Shown piece by piece: positions 52,052 to 60,322 of a stretch of DNA of 64,000 nt. Every line of letters starts with the position of its first letter. The first letter of the stretch is position 1. The notes beneath the pieces were generated by a model. It was not told the origin of the DNA and made no database searches. It saw only the letters and a list, made by a program, of their open reading frames with translations. The position numbers and the translations under genes were made by a program. The stretch is taken from positions 5,389-69,388 of the forward strand of contig CBFHNK010000002.1 in assembly GCA_965657195.1 (NCBI GenBank), in the 5' to 3' direction. This DNA comes from TMED14 sp965657195 (GTDB lineage: Bacteria > Bacteroidota > Bacteroidia > Flavobacteriales > Schleiferiaceae).

Positions 52052-53437
52052 TTAGCTGCGGGCCTCTTCGGCGTAGTGCAGGTAAAAGCGCGGAATGGTG
52101 CGTATTCCCTGAAAGTAGTTGTCCAGGCCGTAGTGCTCGTTGGGTGAGTGAATCGCGTCGCTGTCGAGGCCAAAGCCCATCAAAATCGACTTCACGCCAA
52201 GCTCACGCTCGAACAATGCCACGATGGGAATTGATCCGCCGTCGCGCGTCGGAATTGGCTCGCGCCCGTAGGTCTCTGCCATTGCTTTGTGTGCAGCGCG
52301 GTAGCCCGGGTGGTCGGTAGGGCAGACGTAGGGGTGGCCACCGTGGTGGGGACGAACTTCGACCTTCACACTTGCTGGGGCAATGCTGGCGAAGTGCTTT
52401 GCGAACAGCTCGGTGATTTCGTCGGGGTCTTGGTCTGGAACCAAGCGCATCGAAATCTTGGCGTAGGCCTTTGAGGCGATGACGGTTTTGGCGCCCTCGC
52501 CCGTGTACCCACCCCAAATTCCGTTGACATCGAGCGTCGGACGAATGCCGGTGCGCTCAATGGTGGTGTACCCGGTTTCGCCGTGTACGTCGCTGAGGTC
52601 AAGGGCTGCTTTGTACTCCTCAAGGCTGAATGGGGCCTTGTTGAGGTCGGAACGCTGCGCGTCGCTCAAAACCTGCACCTTGTCGTAGAATCCCGGAATC
52701 GTAATCCGGTTGTCTTGGTCGTGCAGCGATGCGATCATTTCGGTGAGGATGTTGATCGGGTTGGCCACGGCTCCGCCGTAAATACCAGAGTGCAGGTCGC
52801 GGTTAGGCCCCGTCACTTCGACCTCGACGTACGACAGACCGCGCAGGCCCACCGAAATTGAGGGAACGCCCGGAGCGATGATTCCGGTGTCTGAAATAAG
52901 AATTACGTCGCACGCGAGGCGCTCGTGGTTGCGCTTGACAAACCACTCGAGGTTGTTCGAGCCCACCTCTTCTTCGCCTTCAATCATGAACTTCATGTTG
53001 CAGGGCACGTTGCCTTGGGCAACCATGGCCTCAAAAGCCTTGATGTGCATAAAGAACTGACCCTTGTCGTCGCAGGCGCCGCGGGCAAAAATGGCTCCGT
53101 TGGGGTGAATGGGAGTGGTGCGAATTTCGGGCTCAAAGGCTGGAGTTGTCCACAAATTCAAGGGATCTGCAGGCTGTACGTCGTAGTGGCCGTAGACCAG
53201 TACGGTGGGGCGCGAGGGATCGACGAGGTACTCGCCATAGACCACCGGATAACCGGGTGTGGCGCAGACTTCGACGTTTTGGGCTCCGGCTTTGGTCAAA
53301 AAGTCGGCGACGGCATCGGCCGTGGCAAGCACCGAATCTTTGTAGGCAGGATCTGCTGAAATACTTGGTAGGCGCAAAAGCGTAAAGAGTTCGTCAAGAA
53401 AGCGCTGACGGTGCTGGGATACGTACGAATCAATCAT
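52052..53437 (-). CDS. M20-family dipeptidase/carboxypeptidase
   Basis: 461 aa from the ATG at 53437; the TTG at 53452 would place the promoter-like box inside the gene. The first metal motif is VYGHYDVQPAD, the second region GACDDKGQ, with the catalytic EGEEEVGS and later HSGIYGG and RPHHGGHPY. No signal peptide, so a cytosolic zinc dipeptidase is likely. Substrate unknown. Divergent from the large surface-protein gene. Confidence 0.94.
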   Translation of the reverse strand: MIDSYVSQHRQRFLDELFTLLRLPSISADPAYKDSVLATADAVADFLTKAGAQNVEVCATPGYPVVYGEYLVDPSRPTVLVYGHYDVQPADPLNLWTTPAFEPEIRTTPIHPNGAIFARGACDDKGQFFMHIKAFEAMVAQGNVPCNMKFMIEGEEEVGSNNLEWFVKRNHERLACDVILISDTGIIAPGVPSISVGLRGLSYVEVEVTGPNRDLHSGIYGGAVANPINILTEMIASLHDQDNRITIPGFYDKVQVLSDAQRSDLNKAPFSLEEYKAALDLSDVHGETGYTTIERTGIRPTLDVNGIWGGYTGEGAKTVIASKAYAKISMRLVPDQDPDEITELFAKHFASIAPASVKVEVRPHHGGHPYVCPTDHPGYRAAHKAMAETYGREPIPTRDGGSIPIVALFERELGVKSILMGFGLDSDAIHSPNEHYGLDNYFQGIRTIPRFYLHYAEEARS

Positions 53438-53441
53438 AACT

Positions 53442-53449
53442 CGAAGGTA
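53442..53449 (-). promoter_or_regulatory. Near-consensus -7 box for the M20 peptidase gene
   Basis: On the reverse strand TACCTTCG, one mismatch from TAnnTTTG, 4 nt before the ATG at 53437. Confidence 0.45.
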
Positions 53450-53472
53450 CAATCCACTCGGCCAACCCTTTG

Positions 53473-53480
53473 TATCTTTC
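53473..53480 (+). promoter_or_regulatory. Near-consensus -7 box for the T9SS type B surface protein gene
   Basis: TATCTTTC, one mismatch from TAnnTTTG, 11 nt before the ATG at 53492. Confidence 0.4.
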
Positions 53481-53491
53481 GTGCTTAAACC

Positions 53492-55723
53492 ATGCGAAAT
53501 CTCGCTCTGTTACTCGCCCTAGTACTCGGATTCACATCCGGTGCTCAAAATATTGTGGTGAATTCGACTGCGCCGCGAAACAATCCCATGTGGCTGGTTC
53601 AGAACGTGTTGGTGGGGCCAAATCTATTTGTGTACTCGCCTCTGAATCAGTTCGGACTTCCAATCAGTCAACCTAATTCGGTTCAGTTGGGCAAGTTCAC
53701 GTGTACCAACCCCGGCTTTGGACTGGATAGCGGAATCGTGATGGTGACCACCGACGCGATCGACGTAGTTCCCGGGCAGAGCGGGAACTTCACCACCTAT
53801 CCTACGCAAACTCCAAGCGCCAACCTTGGAACGGTGCTCAATGCCATCGGGTCGACGAATTCCAATCAGTACGACCGCGCGTCCATCCAATTCAACTTCT
53901 TGGCGAATGGAGACAGCGTGAAGTTTGACTACATTTTCGGATCCAAAGAATATTCAGGATACACCTGCTCAAACTTCAACGATGTGTTTGGATTCTTCCT
54001 CATCGGTCCAGGTATCAATGGGGCCCCGATGTACCATGCCAACGGAAGCCTACGCATCGACACTGTCAACCTAGCAGTGATTCCCGGAACCACCGTTCCG
54101 GTAGCTGTAAATACGATCAACCAGGGCTTCCCGTCGGGATCGTATCCGGCTAGTAATTGTTTGAGCGCTAACCCTAACTATGTTGCGCATGCGGCGTACT
54201 ACAACGCGAATTCCGGCGGTTCTAGCATTGTAAATCTTGAAGGCTTCACCGACGTATTTACCGCAAAAGCAGGTGTCAAATGCGGCGTACCGTACACGAT
54301 TAAGCTCATGATTTCAGACGTGAGTGACGGAGCCTTGAATTCCGCAGTCTTCCTCGGAGCTCGGAGTTTCTTGGTGCCTACCATATCGCTTGCGCCAACC
54401 ACCAACTCAGGTGCCTCTTTTACCGATTCAGTAATGGTCGAGGGCTGTGCCCGCAGCTACCTGCTCTTTCAGCGTGCAGGGGCGACCAGCGATACCCTTA
54501 CCGCTCAGTTTCAGTATGTCGGAACCGCTGGTGCCGCTGATTTCGCATCTGCACTCCCTTCGTCGCTCACCCTGTTGCCCGGTCAAACCACCGACACCCT
54601 TTGGTTTGAGCCCATTGACGACGGAATCATTGAGGTGCCCGAGTTATTGAGGGTTCGAATGCTCCCGGTATCCTCGGATTGTGCCGTGTATCCTGCAGAT
54701 TCTGTAGATATTTGGTTGCGTGACCGAGTACCCCACCAAGCGTTGATCACTCTCGATCAGGGCAACGATACCCTTGCCTGTCCGGGTTCAAGTGCAGTCC
54801 TTCGGGCCACTTTGACGGGGGGTGAAGGCGTTCGATGGGGCTACTGGGAACATGATTCTACGCAAACCCTACTCGCCGCGGTAGCGCCGGCTCAAACCAC
54901 TACGTACCGCTACCTCAGTTGGGACGAGTGCAGCACCGCTCCGCGCACCGACAGCATCACCATCTATGTGGATCCGTACGACTCCTTGCGCACGGAGTCT
55001 GACACCTTGTTCTTGTGCCCCGGCGACGCGGTGACGCTCGAGGCAGTGGCCTCTGGCGGACGCGGAACGCGCAGCATTCAGTGGCTCGGCGGCGGCCCTT
55101 CAGGTAGTACTTGGACGGTTTCACCAGCGAGCAGCCAGTGGTTCCGCTACAAAGTCACCGACAACTGCTTGATCGAGGTGCGCGACTCCATTTATGCCTG
55201 GGTGGTCCCCCAGCCGGTGGCCTCATTTGGCTACCTGCAAGACCCCGGAAATCCCTTGGATGTCGGATTTACCAACTACTCCAGCGATACGCTCAATGTT
55301 CGTTGGTTCTTTGGCGATGGCGACACCTCAACGCGTGTGCATCCCCGCCACGTATACGGTCGCCCCGGAACCTACTGGGTGGGACTCGCCGTGCGCGACA
55401 GCCTTGGTTGCTCAGACAGCTTGGCCTATCCGATCGATTTGAAGATGGACCACTACGTCTACATTCCGTCGGCATTCACGCCCAACGGAGACGCGGTCAA
55501 CGAGCGCTTCAACGTCTTCGCGACCGGAGTCGTAAAGTTTGAATGGGCAGTATTTAACCGCTGGGGCCTTCAAATTTTTCACAGCGACGAGGATCCCAAC
55601 GGCTGGAACGGAACCTACGGGGGCGAAAAAGTTCCTGCCGGCCCGTACAGCTATAAGGTATTTATTTGGCTTCCCGACGGATTGGTCGAGGAACGCCGCG
55701 GTATGTTTACCGTCTTTCGCTAA
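53492..55723 (+). CDS. Surface protein with choice-of-anchor L, PKD-like and T9SS type B sorting domains
   Basis: 743 aa. A signal peptide (1-18, ending TSGAQ) is followed by a choice-of-anchor L domain (about 20-290) with SIQFNFLANGDSVKFDYIFGSKEY in parts and NDVFGFFLIGPG. Beta-sandwich domains follow, including a PKD-like one (WFFGDGDTSTRVHPRHVYGRPG in parts) near 600-650. The C-terminal 85 residues are the T9SS type B (gliding-motility type) sorting domain: YIPSAFTPNGDAVNERF, FNRWGLQIF, GWNGTYGGEKVPAGPYSY in parts. Probably an exported, surface-attached adhesin-like protein. Confidence 0.9.
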   Translation: MRNLALLLALVLGFTSGAQNIVVNSTAPRNNPMWLVQNVLVGPNLFVYSPLNQFGLPISQPNSVQLGKFTCTNPGFGLDSGIVMVTTDAIDVVPGQSGNFTTYPTQTPSANLGTVLNAIGSTNSNQYDRASIQFNFLANGDSVKFDYIFGSKEYSGYTCSNFNDVFGFFLIGPGINGAPMYHANGSLRIDTVNLAVIPGTTVPVAVNTINQGFPSGSYPASNCLSANPNYVAHAAYYNANSGGSSIVNLEGFTDVFTAKAGVKCGVPYTIKLMISDVSDGALNSAVFLGARSFLVPTISLAPTTNSGASFTDSVMVEGCARSYLLFQRAGATSDTLTAQFQYVGTAGAADFASALPSSLTLLPGQTTDTLWFEPIDDGIIEVPELLRVRMLPVSSDCAVYPADSVDIWLRDRVPHQALITLDQGNDTLACPGSSAVLRATLTGGEGVRWGYWEHDSTQTLLAAVAPAQTTTYRYLSWDECSTAPRTDSITIYVDPYDSLRTESDTLFLCPGDAVTLEAVASGGRGTRSIQWLGGGPSGSTWTVSPASSQWFRYKVTDNCLIEVRDSIYAWVVPQPVASFGYLQDPGNPLDVGFTNYSSDTLNVRWFFGDGDTSTRVHPRHVYGRPGTYWVGLAVRDSLGCSDSLAYPIDLKMDHYVYIPSAFTPNGDAVNERFNVFATGVVKFEWAVFNRWGLQIFHSDEDPNGWNGTYGGEKVPAGPYSYKVFIWLPDGLVEERRGMFTVFR

Positions 55724-55729
55724 GCGCGC

Positions 55730-56407
55730 CTAGATCCACGGTATCAACCCCAGGGCTAAGGCCAACAGCAATTTGTAGATCCACTGCTGCCGCTTCAGTT
55801 GTATACGCTGCGGTTCGCCGCGGTGCGGAATCTGGCGCCGCTCCCACTGCCTGCGCCATTCCAATGCAATCATGGCAAGGGCCAAGGGTAATCCGCGAAG
55901 AAATCCGGGCCAAGAACCAGGGTGCAGCGCACCCGCGAGCAAGAGCAGTGGACCAAAAGCCAATAGGCTGGCGAGAAGCGCTCCGGCCACCCCAAAACCC
56001 ATTCGCTTGTGGGAGTACAAAAACACGACGAGTGCAAAAAGCCAGTAGCATAGGGCAACGGGTAGATTGAGGGTGAGCAGCGAGGTGATGAGTCCCGCAG
56101 CATAAAAACTGAAGGCCAACTGCATTCCGTACTTGCGGGCTACGGGGCGCTCGAGCAGGGTCTGCCAGGGACGCTCAATCAGGTCCCGTTCTAAGTCGTA
56201 AAAACTATTGAAGAGCGAACCCCCTGCCACAATGAGCGCCGTGGTCGCAATCGCACCCGCTAGGGTGAGCCAGGGCGTAGGTTCGGGTCCGTGCAGCAGT
56301 GTCAAAGCCGCGAGCACCTGGGCTACGGTCAAAAACAAAATGTGGGTCCAGCGAACGAGGCTGAGAAATGCCGTAAGGCGAAGCAGAATTTTGGTTCGGC
56401 GCCGCAT
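55730..56407 (-). CDS. Short UbiA-family prenyltransferase-like protein, second acidic motif not seen
   Basis: 225 aa from the ATG at 56407; an in-frame ATG at 56470 would overlap the mevalonate kinase gene by 53 nt. About six to seven helices. The first UbiA motif is intact in NSFYDLERDLIERP. Where the second DxxxD loop is expected (near residue 185) the sequence is LEWRRQWERR, without aspartates, and the protein is shorter than the usual 275-300 aa. In related bacteria a geranylgeranylglycerol-phosphate geranylgeranyltransferase-like gene sits beside mevalonate genes, so this is probably its homologue, perhaps altered in activity. Confidence 0.75.
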   Translation of the reverse strand: MRRRTKILLRLTAFLSLVRWTHILFLTVAQVLAALTLLHGPEPTPWLTLAGAIATTALIVAGGSLFNSFYDLERDLIERPWQTLLERPVARKYGMQLAFSFYAAGLITSLLTLNLPVALCYWLFALVVFLYSHKRMGFGVAGALLASLLAFGPLLLLAGALHPGSWPGFLRGLPLALAMIALEWRRQWERRQIPHRGEPQRIQLKRQQWIYKLLLALALGLIPWI

Positions 56408-56417
56408 AGCCGTCCGC

Positions 56418-57362
56418 TTAAAAGCGAAGGACGACGTCCATTCGGTGCGGATCGAGTTCCGCCTTCGCATGCTCTAGGTCCGGAGCAAAGCCCAAAATGT
56501 ACCCGCCTCCGCCTGAGCCACACAGCTTGAGGTAGTAGGCGTTGGTGTCAATTCCCTTCTGCCACAAGTTGTGGTAGTCGTTCGGAATCATCGGGCCGAA
56601 ATTCTCAAGCACAAGACCGCTCAACTTCTTGAGTTCGCGAAGGAGCACGTCGGTTTTTCCGTCCAAAAAGGCAGATACACAGGCGTCGTTGTACTTTTTG
56701 AACTGGTCGGTCATCAAGCGGCGAAAGCCTTCCTCTTTGAGCTTGTCCATGAAAATTTGGACCATGGGCTGGGTTTCGCCTGGTGCCCCGGAGTTCAGCA
56801 AGAAAATTCCGCCACGGCCGTCGGTCGGAAGGCTCGGCATCGAAACAGTCCCCAGGTCTTCAGACGAACGCACCAGAAGCGGTAGCTGCAGGTAGCAAAT
56901 CGTGGGGTCCATACCTGAACTCTTGCCGTGAAAGTAGCACTCCATCTGCGCCATTTCGGCCTTGAGTGCCATGAGCTTCTCTGGTTCGTTGGCCTCATCA
57001 AGGGGCAGTGGATTCCGAGCGTACCGAGCGTAGAGTGCCGCCACCATGGCTCCGGATGAACCTACACCATATCCTTGCGGAATGCTCGAGTCAAAATAGA
57101 GTCCGCGGTCGAGGTCGGCACGAAGGGCGCGCAAGTCCAAGTCTGCAGCGAGGTCGCCTAACGCGTGAAGCTCTTCGAGGTATGCGGTAAAACGGTCCAG
57201 CGAAGCGTTGGATTCGCGCTGGTCAAAACTCGCTTCACCGTCGGGAAGTCGAAGGACTCCCGAGTAGCTCGTGTACGGAATCGAAAGCGCCATGGCGTCG
57301 CGGATGACACCGTACTCTCCGAATAGGAGAATTTTGGCGAAGTACTTGGGGCTCAGATTCAT
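56418..57362 (-). CDS. GHMP kinase, probable mevalonate kinase
   Basis: 314 aa from the ATG at 57362, overlapping mvaD by 4 nt. N-terminal YFAKILLFGEYGVI and the ATP-binding GHMP loop GYGVGSSGAMVAALYA, followed by GKSSGMDPTICY and the C-terminal CGSGGGGYILGFA (motif 3). With mvaD alongside, mevalonate kinase is the natural reading; phosphomevalonate kinase is possible. It feeds isoprenoid synthesis from mevalonate. Confidence 0.87.
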   Translation of the reverse strand: MNLSPKYFAKILLFGEYGVIRDAMALSIPYTSYSGVLRLPDGEASFDQRESNASLDRFTAYLEELHALGDLAADLDLRALRADLDRGLYFDSSIPQGYGVGSSGAMVAALYARYARNPLPLDEANEPEKLMALKAEMAQMECYFHGKSSGMDPTICYLQLPLLVRSSEDLGTVSMPSLPTDGRGGIFLLNSGAPGETQPMVQIFMDKLKEEGFRRLMTDQFKKYNDACVSAFLDGKTDVLLRELKKLSGLVLENFGPMIPNDYHNLWQKGIDTNAYYLKLCGSGGGGYILGFAPDLEHAKAELDPHRMDVVLRF

Positions 57363-58372
57363 TGCTGCAAAGATACCGGTCCTTGGCCTACGCGGTCCAC
57401 AATTACGCGACCGTCTTTGCACCAAGGTTTCACGTCATCTTCAACAAACTGAAGGGCTTTTTGTTCGAACGCCGCAGGGTAGAGGATGTGCACATTGGCG
57501 CCCGCGTCGAGCGTAAAGCTGATGGGCACCCCAGAATCTCTGCGGAACCCGCGAATAGACTCAATAATGCGCAAGGTATTTGGCCGCATCAAAATGTAGC
57601 TTGGACTGCTCGACATCATCAATCCATGCAGGGTCAGGGCTTCGAGCTCAACCAATTCGATAAATGCGTCGAGGTCACCTGCAGCCAAAATTGGCTTTAG
57701 CGCCGCTAAGTGGTCATGGGCCTGCGCAAAGCGCTGCGTGCGGAACGGGTGCGCTTCCATCAACTGGTGCCCCGCCGTACTACTTACCGCCTTTTGACCC
57801 ACGTCTACGAGCGCGACTGTATCACAATAGCTGCGGAACACTTCGTGCACCGAGTCAGGGTAGGCCACCCCGAAATCCTGAGACGACCCCGCAACTGAAG
57901 GCGTTTCACCCCAAACTACAAGTCCACCGTAGACCGAACGGCAGGCACTTCCCGACCCCAAACGTGCGAGTAGCGATGCTTCCCTCATTGGGTTGACCAC
58001 TTCATGACCCAGCTGCTGCGCAAGGTCCACCATACACAGCGCCAGGGCGCTCATTCCAGATGCACTGCTTGCAATCCCCGACGAATGGGGAAAGGTGTTG
58101 TGCGTTTGTACTCGGAACCCGTAGTCCTTGACCCAAGGCTGCCGTGCGGCAATTCGGTCCACAAACTGCGCCACCTTCGGAACGAAACTCGGCGTATCCA
58201 CCCCGTCAAGCGCCACAGTGATTCCTGGAGCATCGGTCAATTCAAGCGTCGTTTCCGTCGCACAGGCATCCAGAGTGAAGCTAATCGATGGGTTACTCGG
58301 CAACTGCACGCCGTACTTGCCCCAGTACTTAACGAGGGCGATGTTGGACGGGGCGCGGAATGAGGACTTCAT
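57359..58372 (-). CDS. mvaD: Diphosphomevalonate decarboxylase
   Basis: 337 aa. Start MKSSFRAPSNIALVKYWGKY with the family's substrate-binding lysine and tyrosine, then PSNPSISFTLD, the GHMP loop PHSSGIASSASGMSALA, GSGSACRS and FTLDAGANVH. It converts mevalonate diphosphate to isopentenyl diphosphate. ATGA overlap with the downstream mevalonate kinase. The upstream 250 bp is repetitive and holds no clear -7 box. Confidence 0.96.
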   Translation of the reverse strand: MKSSFRAPSNIALVKYWGKYGVQLPSNPSISFTLDACATETTLELTDAPGITVALDGVDTPSFVPKVAQFVDRIAARQPWVKDYGFRVQTHNTFPHSSGIASSASGMSALALCMVDLAQQLGHEVVNPMREASLLARLGSGSACRSVYGGLVVWGETPSVAGSSQDFGVAYPDSVHEVFRSYCDTVALVDVGQKAVSSTAGHQLMEAHPFRTQRFAQAHDHLAALKPILAAGDLDAFIELVELEALTLHGLMMSSSPSYILMRPNTLRIIESIRGFRRDSGVPISFTLDAGANVHILYPAAFEQKALQFVEDDVKPWCKDGRVIVDRVGQGPVSLQQ

Positions 58373-58403
58373 CTGGTTTGGCGAGGTTAGCGAGGTTGGC
58401 TGA

Positions 58404-58462
58404 GATTAGCTGGTTGGCAAGGTTAGCGAGATTAGCTGGTTGGCAAGGTTAGCGAGATTAGC
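58404..58462. repeat. 26-bp direct repeat, two full copies and a partial third
   Basis: Bases 58404-58429 and 58430-58455 are identical 26-bp units, followed by a 7-bp start of a third copy. Part of the larger repeat patch. Confidence 0.92.
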
Positions 58463-58575
58463 TCGATGGTTACTGGCTTTTGGCTGAGATTAGCTCGTTG
58501 GCTCGTTGGTTGCTGGTTTCTGGTTACTTGCTTGTTGGCTTTTGGTTGAGATTAGCACGTTTGCTTTGCACGATA

Positions 58576-58617
58576 AGCAAATAGCAAGTAGCTAACAGCT
58601 AATAGCTAATAGCTAGT
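58576..58617. repeat. Six tandem heptads (AGCWARY)
   Basis: Six consecutive 7-bp units: AGCAAAT, AGCAAGT, AGCTAAC, AGCTAAT, AGCTAAT, AGCTAGT, ending just before the fabD stop. Confidence 0.92.
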
Positions 58618-58623
58618 AACTGA

Positions 58624-59493
58624 TTAGGCGCTGACCGCGTCTACTTCGGGAGCGATTTTTTTAATCATGCCCTGCAGGGCCTTGCCGGGTCCAACTTCAT
58701 AGAAGTTGGTGGCGCCGTCGTGGACCATGGCGAGCACCGACTGGGTCCAGCGGACTGATCCGGTGAGTTGAGCCTTGAGGTTGGCGCGGATGGCTTCGGG
58801 ATCGCTGACCGGAGCAGCCACTACGTTTTGGTAGATGGGGCAGCGCGGAGCTTGAATCGAAACGGAATCAAGCGCCCCTGCGAGGCGCGCGCGGGCCGGC
58901 TCCATGAGCGGGCTGTGGAATGCGCCTCCGACCGGCAGGATCAGGGCCCGCTTGGCGCCGGCCGCGCTGCAGGCAGCGCACGCGGCTTCGACCGCGGCGC
59001 GCGCGCCACTGATCACCAATTGGCCGGGTGAATTGTAGTTGGCGGGAACCACCACTCCAGGGGTTGCGGCGCAAATCTGTTCGACCTGCTCGTCGCTCAG
59101 TCCGAGAATTGCTGCCATCGTCGAGGGCTCGGCGTCGCAGGCATCTTGCATGGCAAGGGCGCGCTCGGCAACAAGGCGAAGGCCATCCTCAAACTTGAGG
59201 GCTCCGGCGGCGACGAGGGCAGAGAATTCTCCGAGAGAGTGGCCGGCTACCATGTCGGGCTGGAACTCGGTTCCGAGGGAGGCGGCCTTGATGACGCTGT
59301 GCACAAAAATGGCGGGCTGAGTGACCTTGGTCTGGGTGAGGTCCTCCATCGTGCCGTTGAACATCAGGTCGGTCAGTCCGAACCCAAGAACCGCATCGGC
59401 CTGCTCAAACATGGCGCGGTGCGCTTCGAACAAATCCTGCCCCATTCCGGGTGCTTGGGCCCCTTGGCCCGGGAAAACGTAGGCTTTTTTCAT
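58624..59493 (-). CDS. fabD: Malonyl-CoA:ACP transacylase FabD
   Basis: 289 aa from the ATG at 59493. AYVFPGQGAQ at the start, the nucleophile S86 in GHSLGEFSAL, and GGAFHSPLM with the catalytic histidine. It loads malonyl groups onto acyl carrier protein for fatty acid synthesis. The last codons border the repeat patch. A near-consensus -7 box lies 3 nt before the start. Confidence 0.96.
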   Translation of the reverse strand: MKKAYVFPGQGAQAPGMGQDLFEAHRAMFEQADAVLGFGLTDLMFNGTMEDLTQTKVTQPAIFVHSVIKAASLGTEFQPDMVAGHSLGEFSALVAAGALKFEDGLRLVAERALAMQDACDAEPSTMAAILGLSDEQVEQICAATPGVVVPANYNSPGQLVISGARAAVEAACAACSAAGAKRALILPVGGAFHSPLMEPARARLAGALDSVSIQAPRCPIYQNVVAAPVSDPEAIRANLKAQLTGSVRWTQSVLAMVHDGATNFYEVGPGKALQGMIKKIAPEVDAVSA

Positions 59494-59496
59494 GCT

Positions 59497-59504
59497 AAAA
59501 ATTA
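59497..59504 (-). promoter_or_regulatory. Near-consensus -7 box for fabD
   Basis: On the reverse strand TAATTTTT, one mismatch from TAnnTTTG, 3 nt before the ATG at 59493. Confidence 0.4.
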
Positions 59505-59527
59505 AAACGGCCGGGTGGGCCAAAAGT

Positions 59528-59941
59528 TTACTCTCCGTAGTACTCTACGGCGTTGTTCTCGGTTTCGACCACTCGGACGCAGTGAAGCTGTGCCCCGAAC
59601 TGGGCGACGGGCTCGGCGAGTTGCTTCCAGATTTCGATCGAAAGGTTTTCGGTCGACGGAAGAATTCCGAGCATAAACGTCGTGTCGTGATTCAGATGCT
59701 TATGGTCGAGGGGCTCGATCACGTACTTCATCATGAGGGCCTTTAGGTCGACCAAATTCATGACAAAGCCCGTTTCGGGATTGACCTGGCCTTTGACGGT
59801 AACCCAAACTTCAAAGTTGTGGCCGTGCCCGTAGTTCCACGAACACTTGCCAAAAAGGCGCTCATTTTCTTCAGTGCTGAGCGCATCGTTGTACAGGCGG
59901 TGGGCCGCACTGAACACCTCGCGGCGTTGAATGTAGACCAT
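59528..59941 (-). CDS. queD: 6-carboxytetrahydropterin synthase QueD (PTPS family)
   Basis: 137 aa. Zinc ligands H14 (SAAH), H39 and H41 (HGHNF), catalytic cysteine C33 in GKCSWNYGHGH, and LDHKHLNH. It makes 6-carboxy-tetrahydropterin in the queuosine pathway; a related 6-pyruvoyl-tetrahydropterin synthase role cannot be excluded. queA and queG are elsewhere in the window. It starts 3 bp after the lipoprotein gene. Confidence 0.9.
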   Translation of the reverse strand: MVYIQRREVFSAAHRLYNDALSTEENERLFGKCSWNYGHGHNFEVWVTVKGQVNPETGFVMNLVDLKALMMKYVIEPLDHKHLNHDTTFMLGILPSTENLSIEIWKQLAEPVAQFGAQLHCVRVVETENNAVEYYGE

Positions 59942-59944
59942 GGC

Positions 59945-60304
59945 TTACTTGGCTTTGACCAGCTTGGTCTTCAGGGGCTTGCCTGGCGCGGTGCGAAAGG
60001 TGACCTGAGCTGCAGTGGCGTCTTTGGTACCTGGAACAGTCACGCGAAGGGCGGACTCCCCTTTGGTTCCGAGTACGACTTCATTGCGCTCGGAGTACTT
60101 CACTTGAAAGGCAGGGCTCGTCCAGGTTCCGCTCGATTCAACTTGAATGGATTGAATGCTCAGCTGCTGCTGGACGGGTTTCTGCACTGAGATGACGGTG
60201 CCTTGCGTGTCGGTTCCGAGGCTAAATTTCGGCGAACCGCAGCTGGCTATTAGGAGACTGAGTCCGGCAAGGACTCCGATTCGAATGGGGCGAAGTACGT
60301 TCAT
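59945..60304 (-). CDS. Unrecognised small lipoprotein
   Basis: 119 aa. A lipoprotein signal peptide ends at the cysteine in LLIASC (about residue 22). The mature part is a short beta-rich domain with charged residues and a lysine-rich C-terminus (KTKLVKAK). No known family recognised. It lies between the TPM gene and queD, on the same strand, in a run of closely spaced genes. Confidence 0.75.
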   Translation of the reverse strand: MNVLRPIRIGVLAGLSLLIASCGSPKFSLGTDTQGTVISVQKPVQQQLSIQSIQVESSGTWTSPAFQVKYSERNEVVLGTKGESALRVTVPGTKDATAAQVTFRTAPGKPLKTKLVKAK

Positions 60305-60322
60305 AAGGGCAAAGGTCGCAAA

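Larger units (their letters stand above)
58373..58623. repeat. Low-complexity repeat patch between fabD and mvaD
   Basis: 251 bp without a gene, built from variants of GRTTRGC with 1-3 nt spacers on the left and AGCWARY heptads on the right. The word GAGATTAGC occurs five times (starting at 58402, 58428, 58454, 58486 and 58548). It contains no spacer structure of a CRISPR array and no open reading frame that I would support. Confidence 0.9.

Noticed and set aside
58373..58623. CRISPR array
   Set aside because: The repeats are contiguous or separated by 1-3 nt, with no spacers of regular length and no cas genes nearby.
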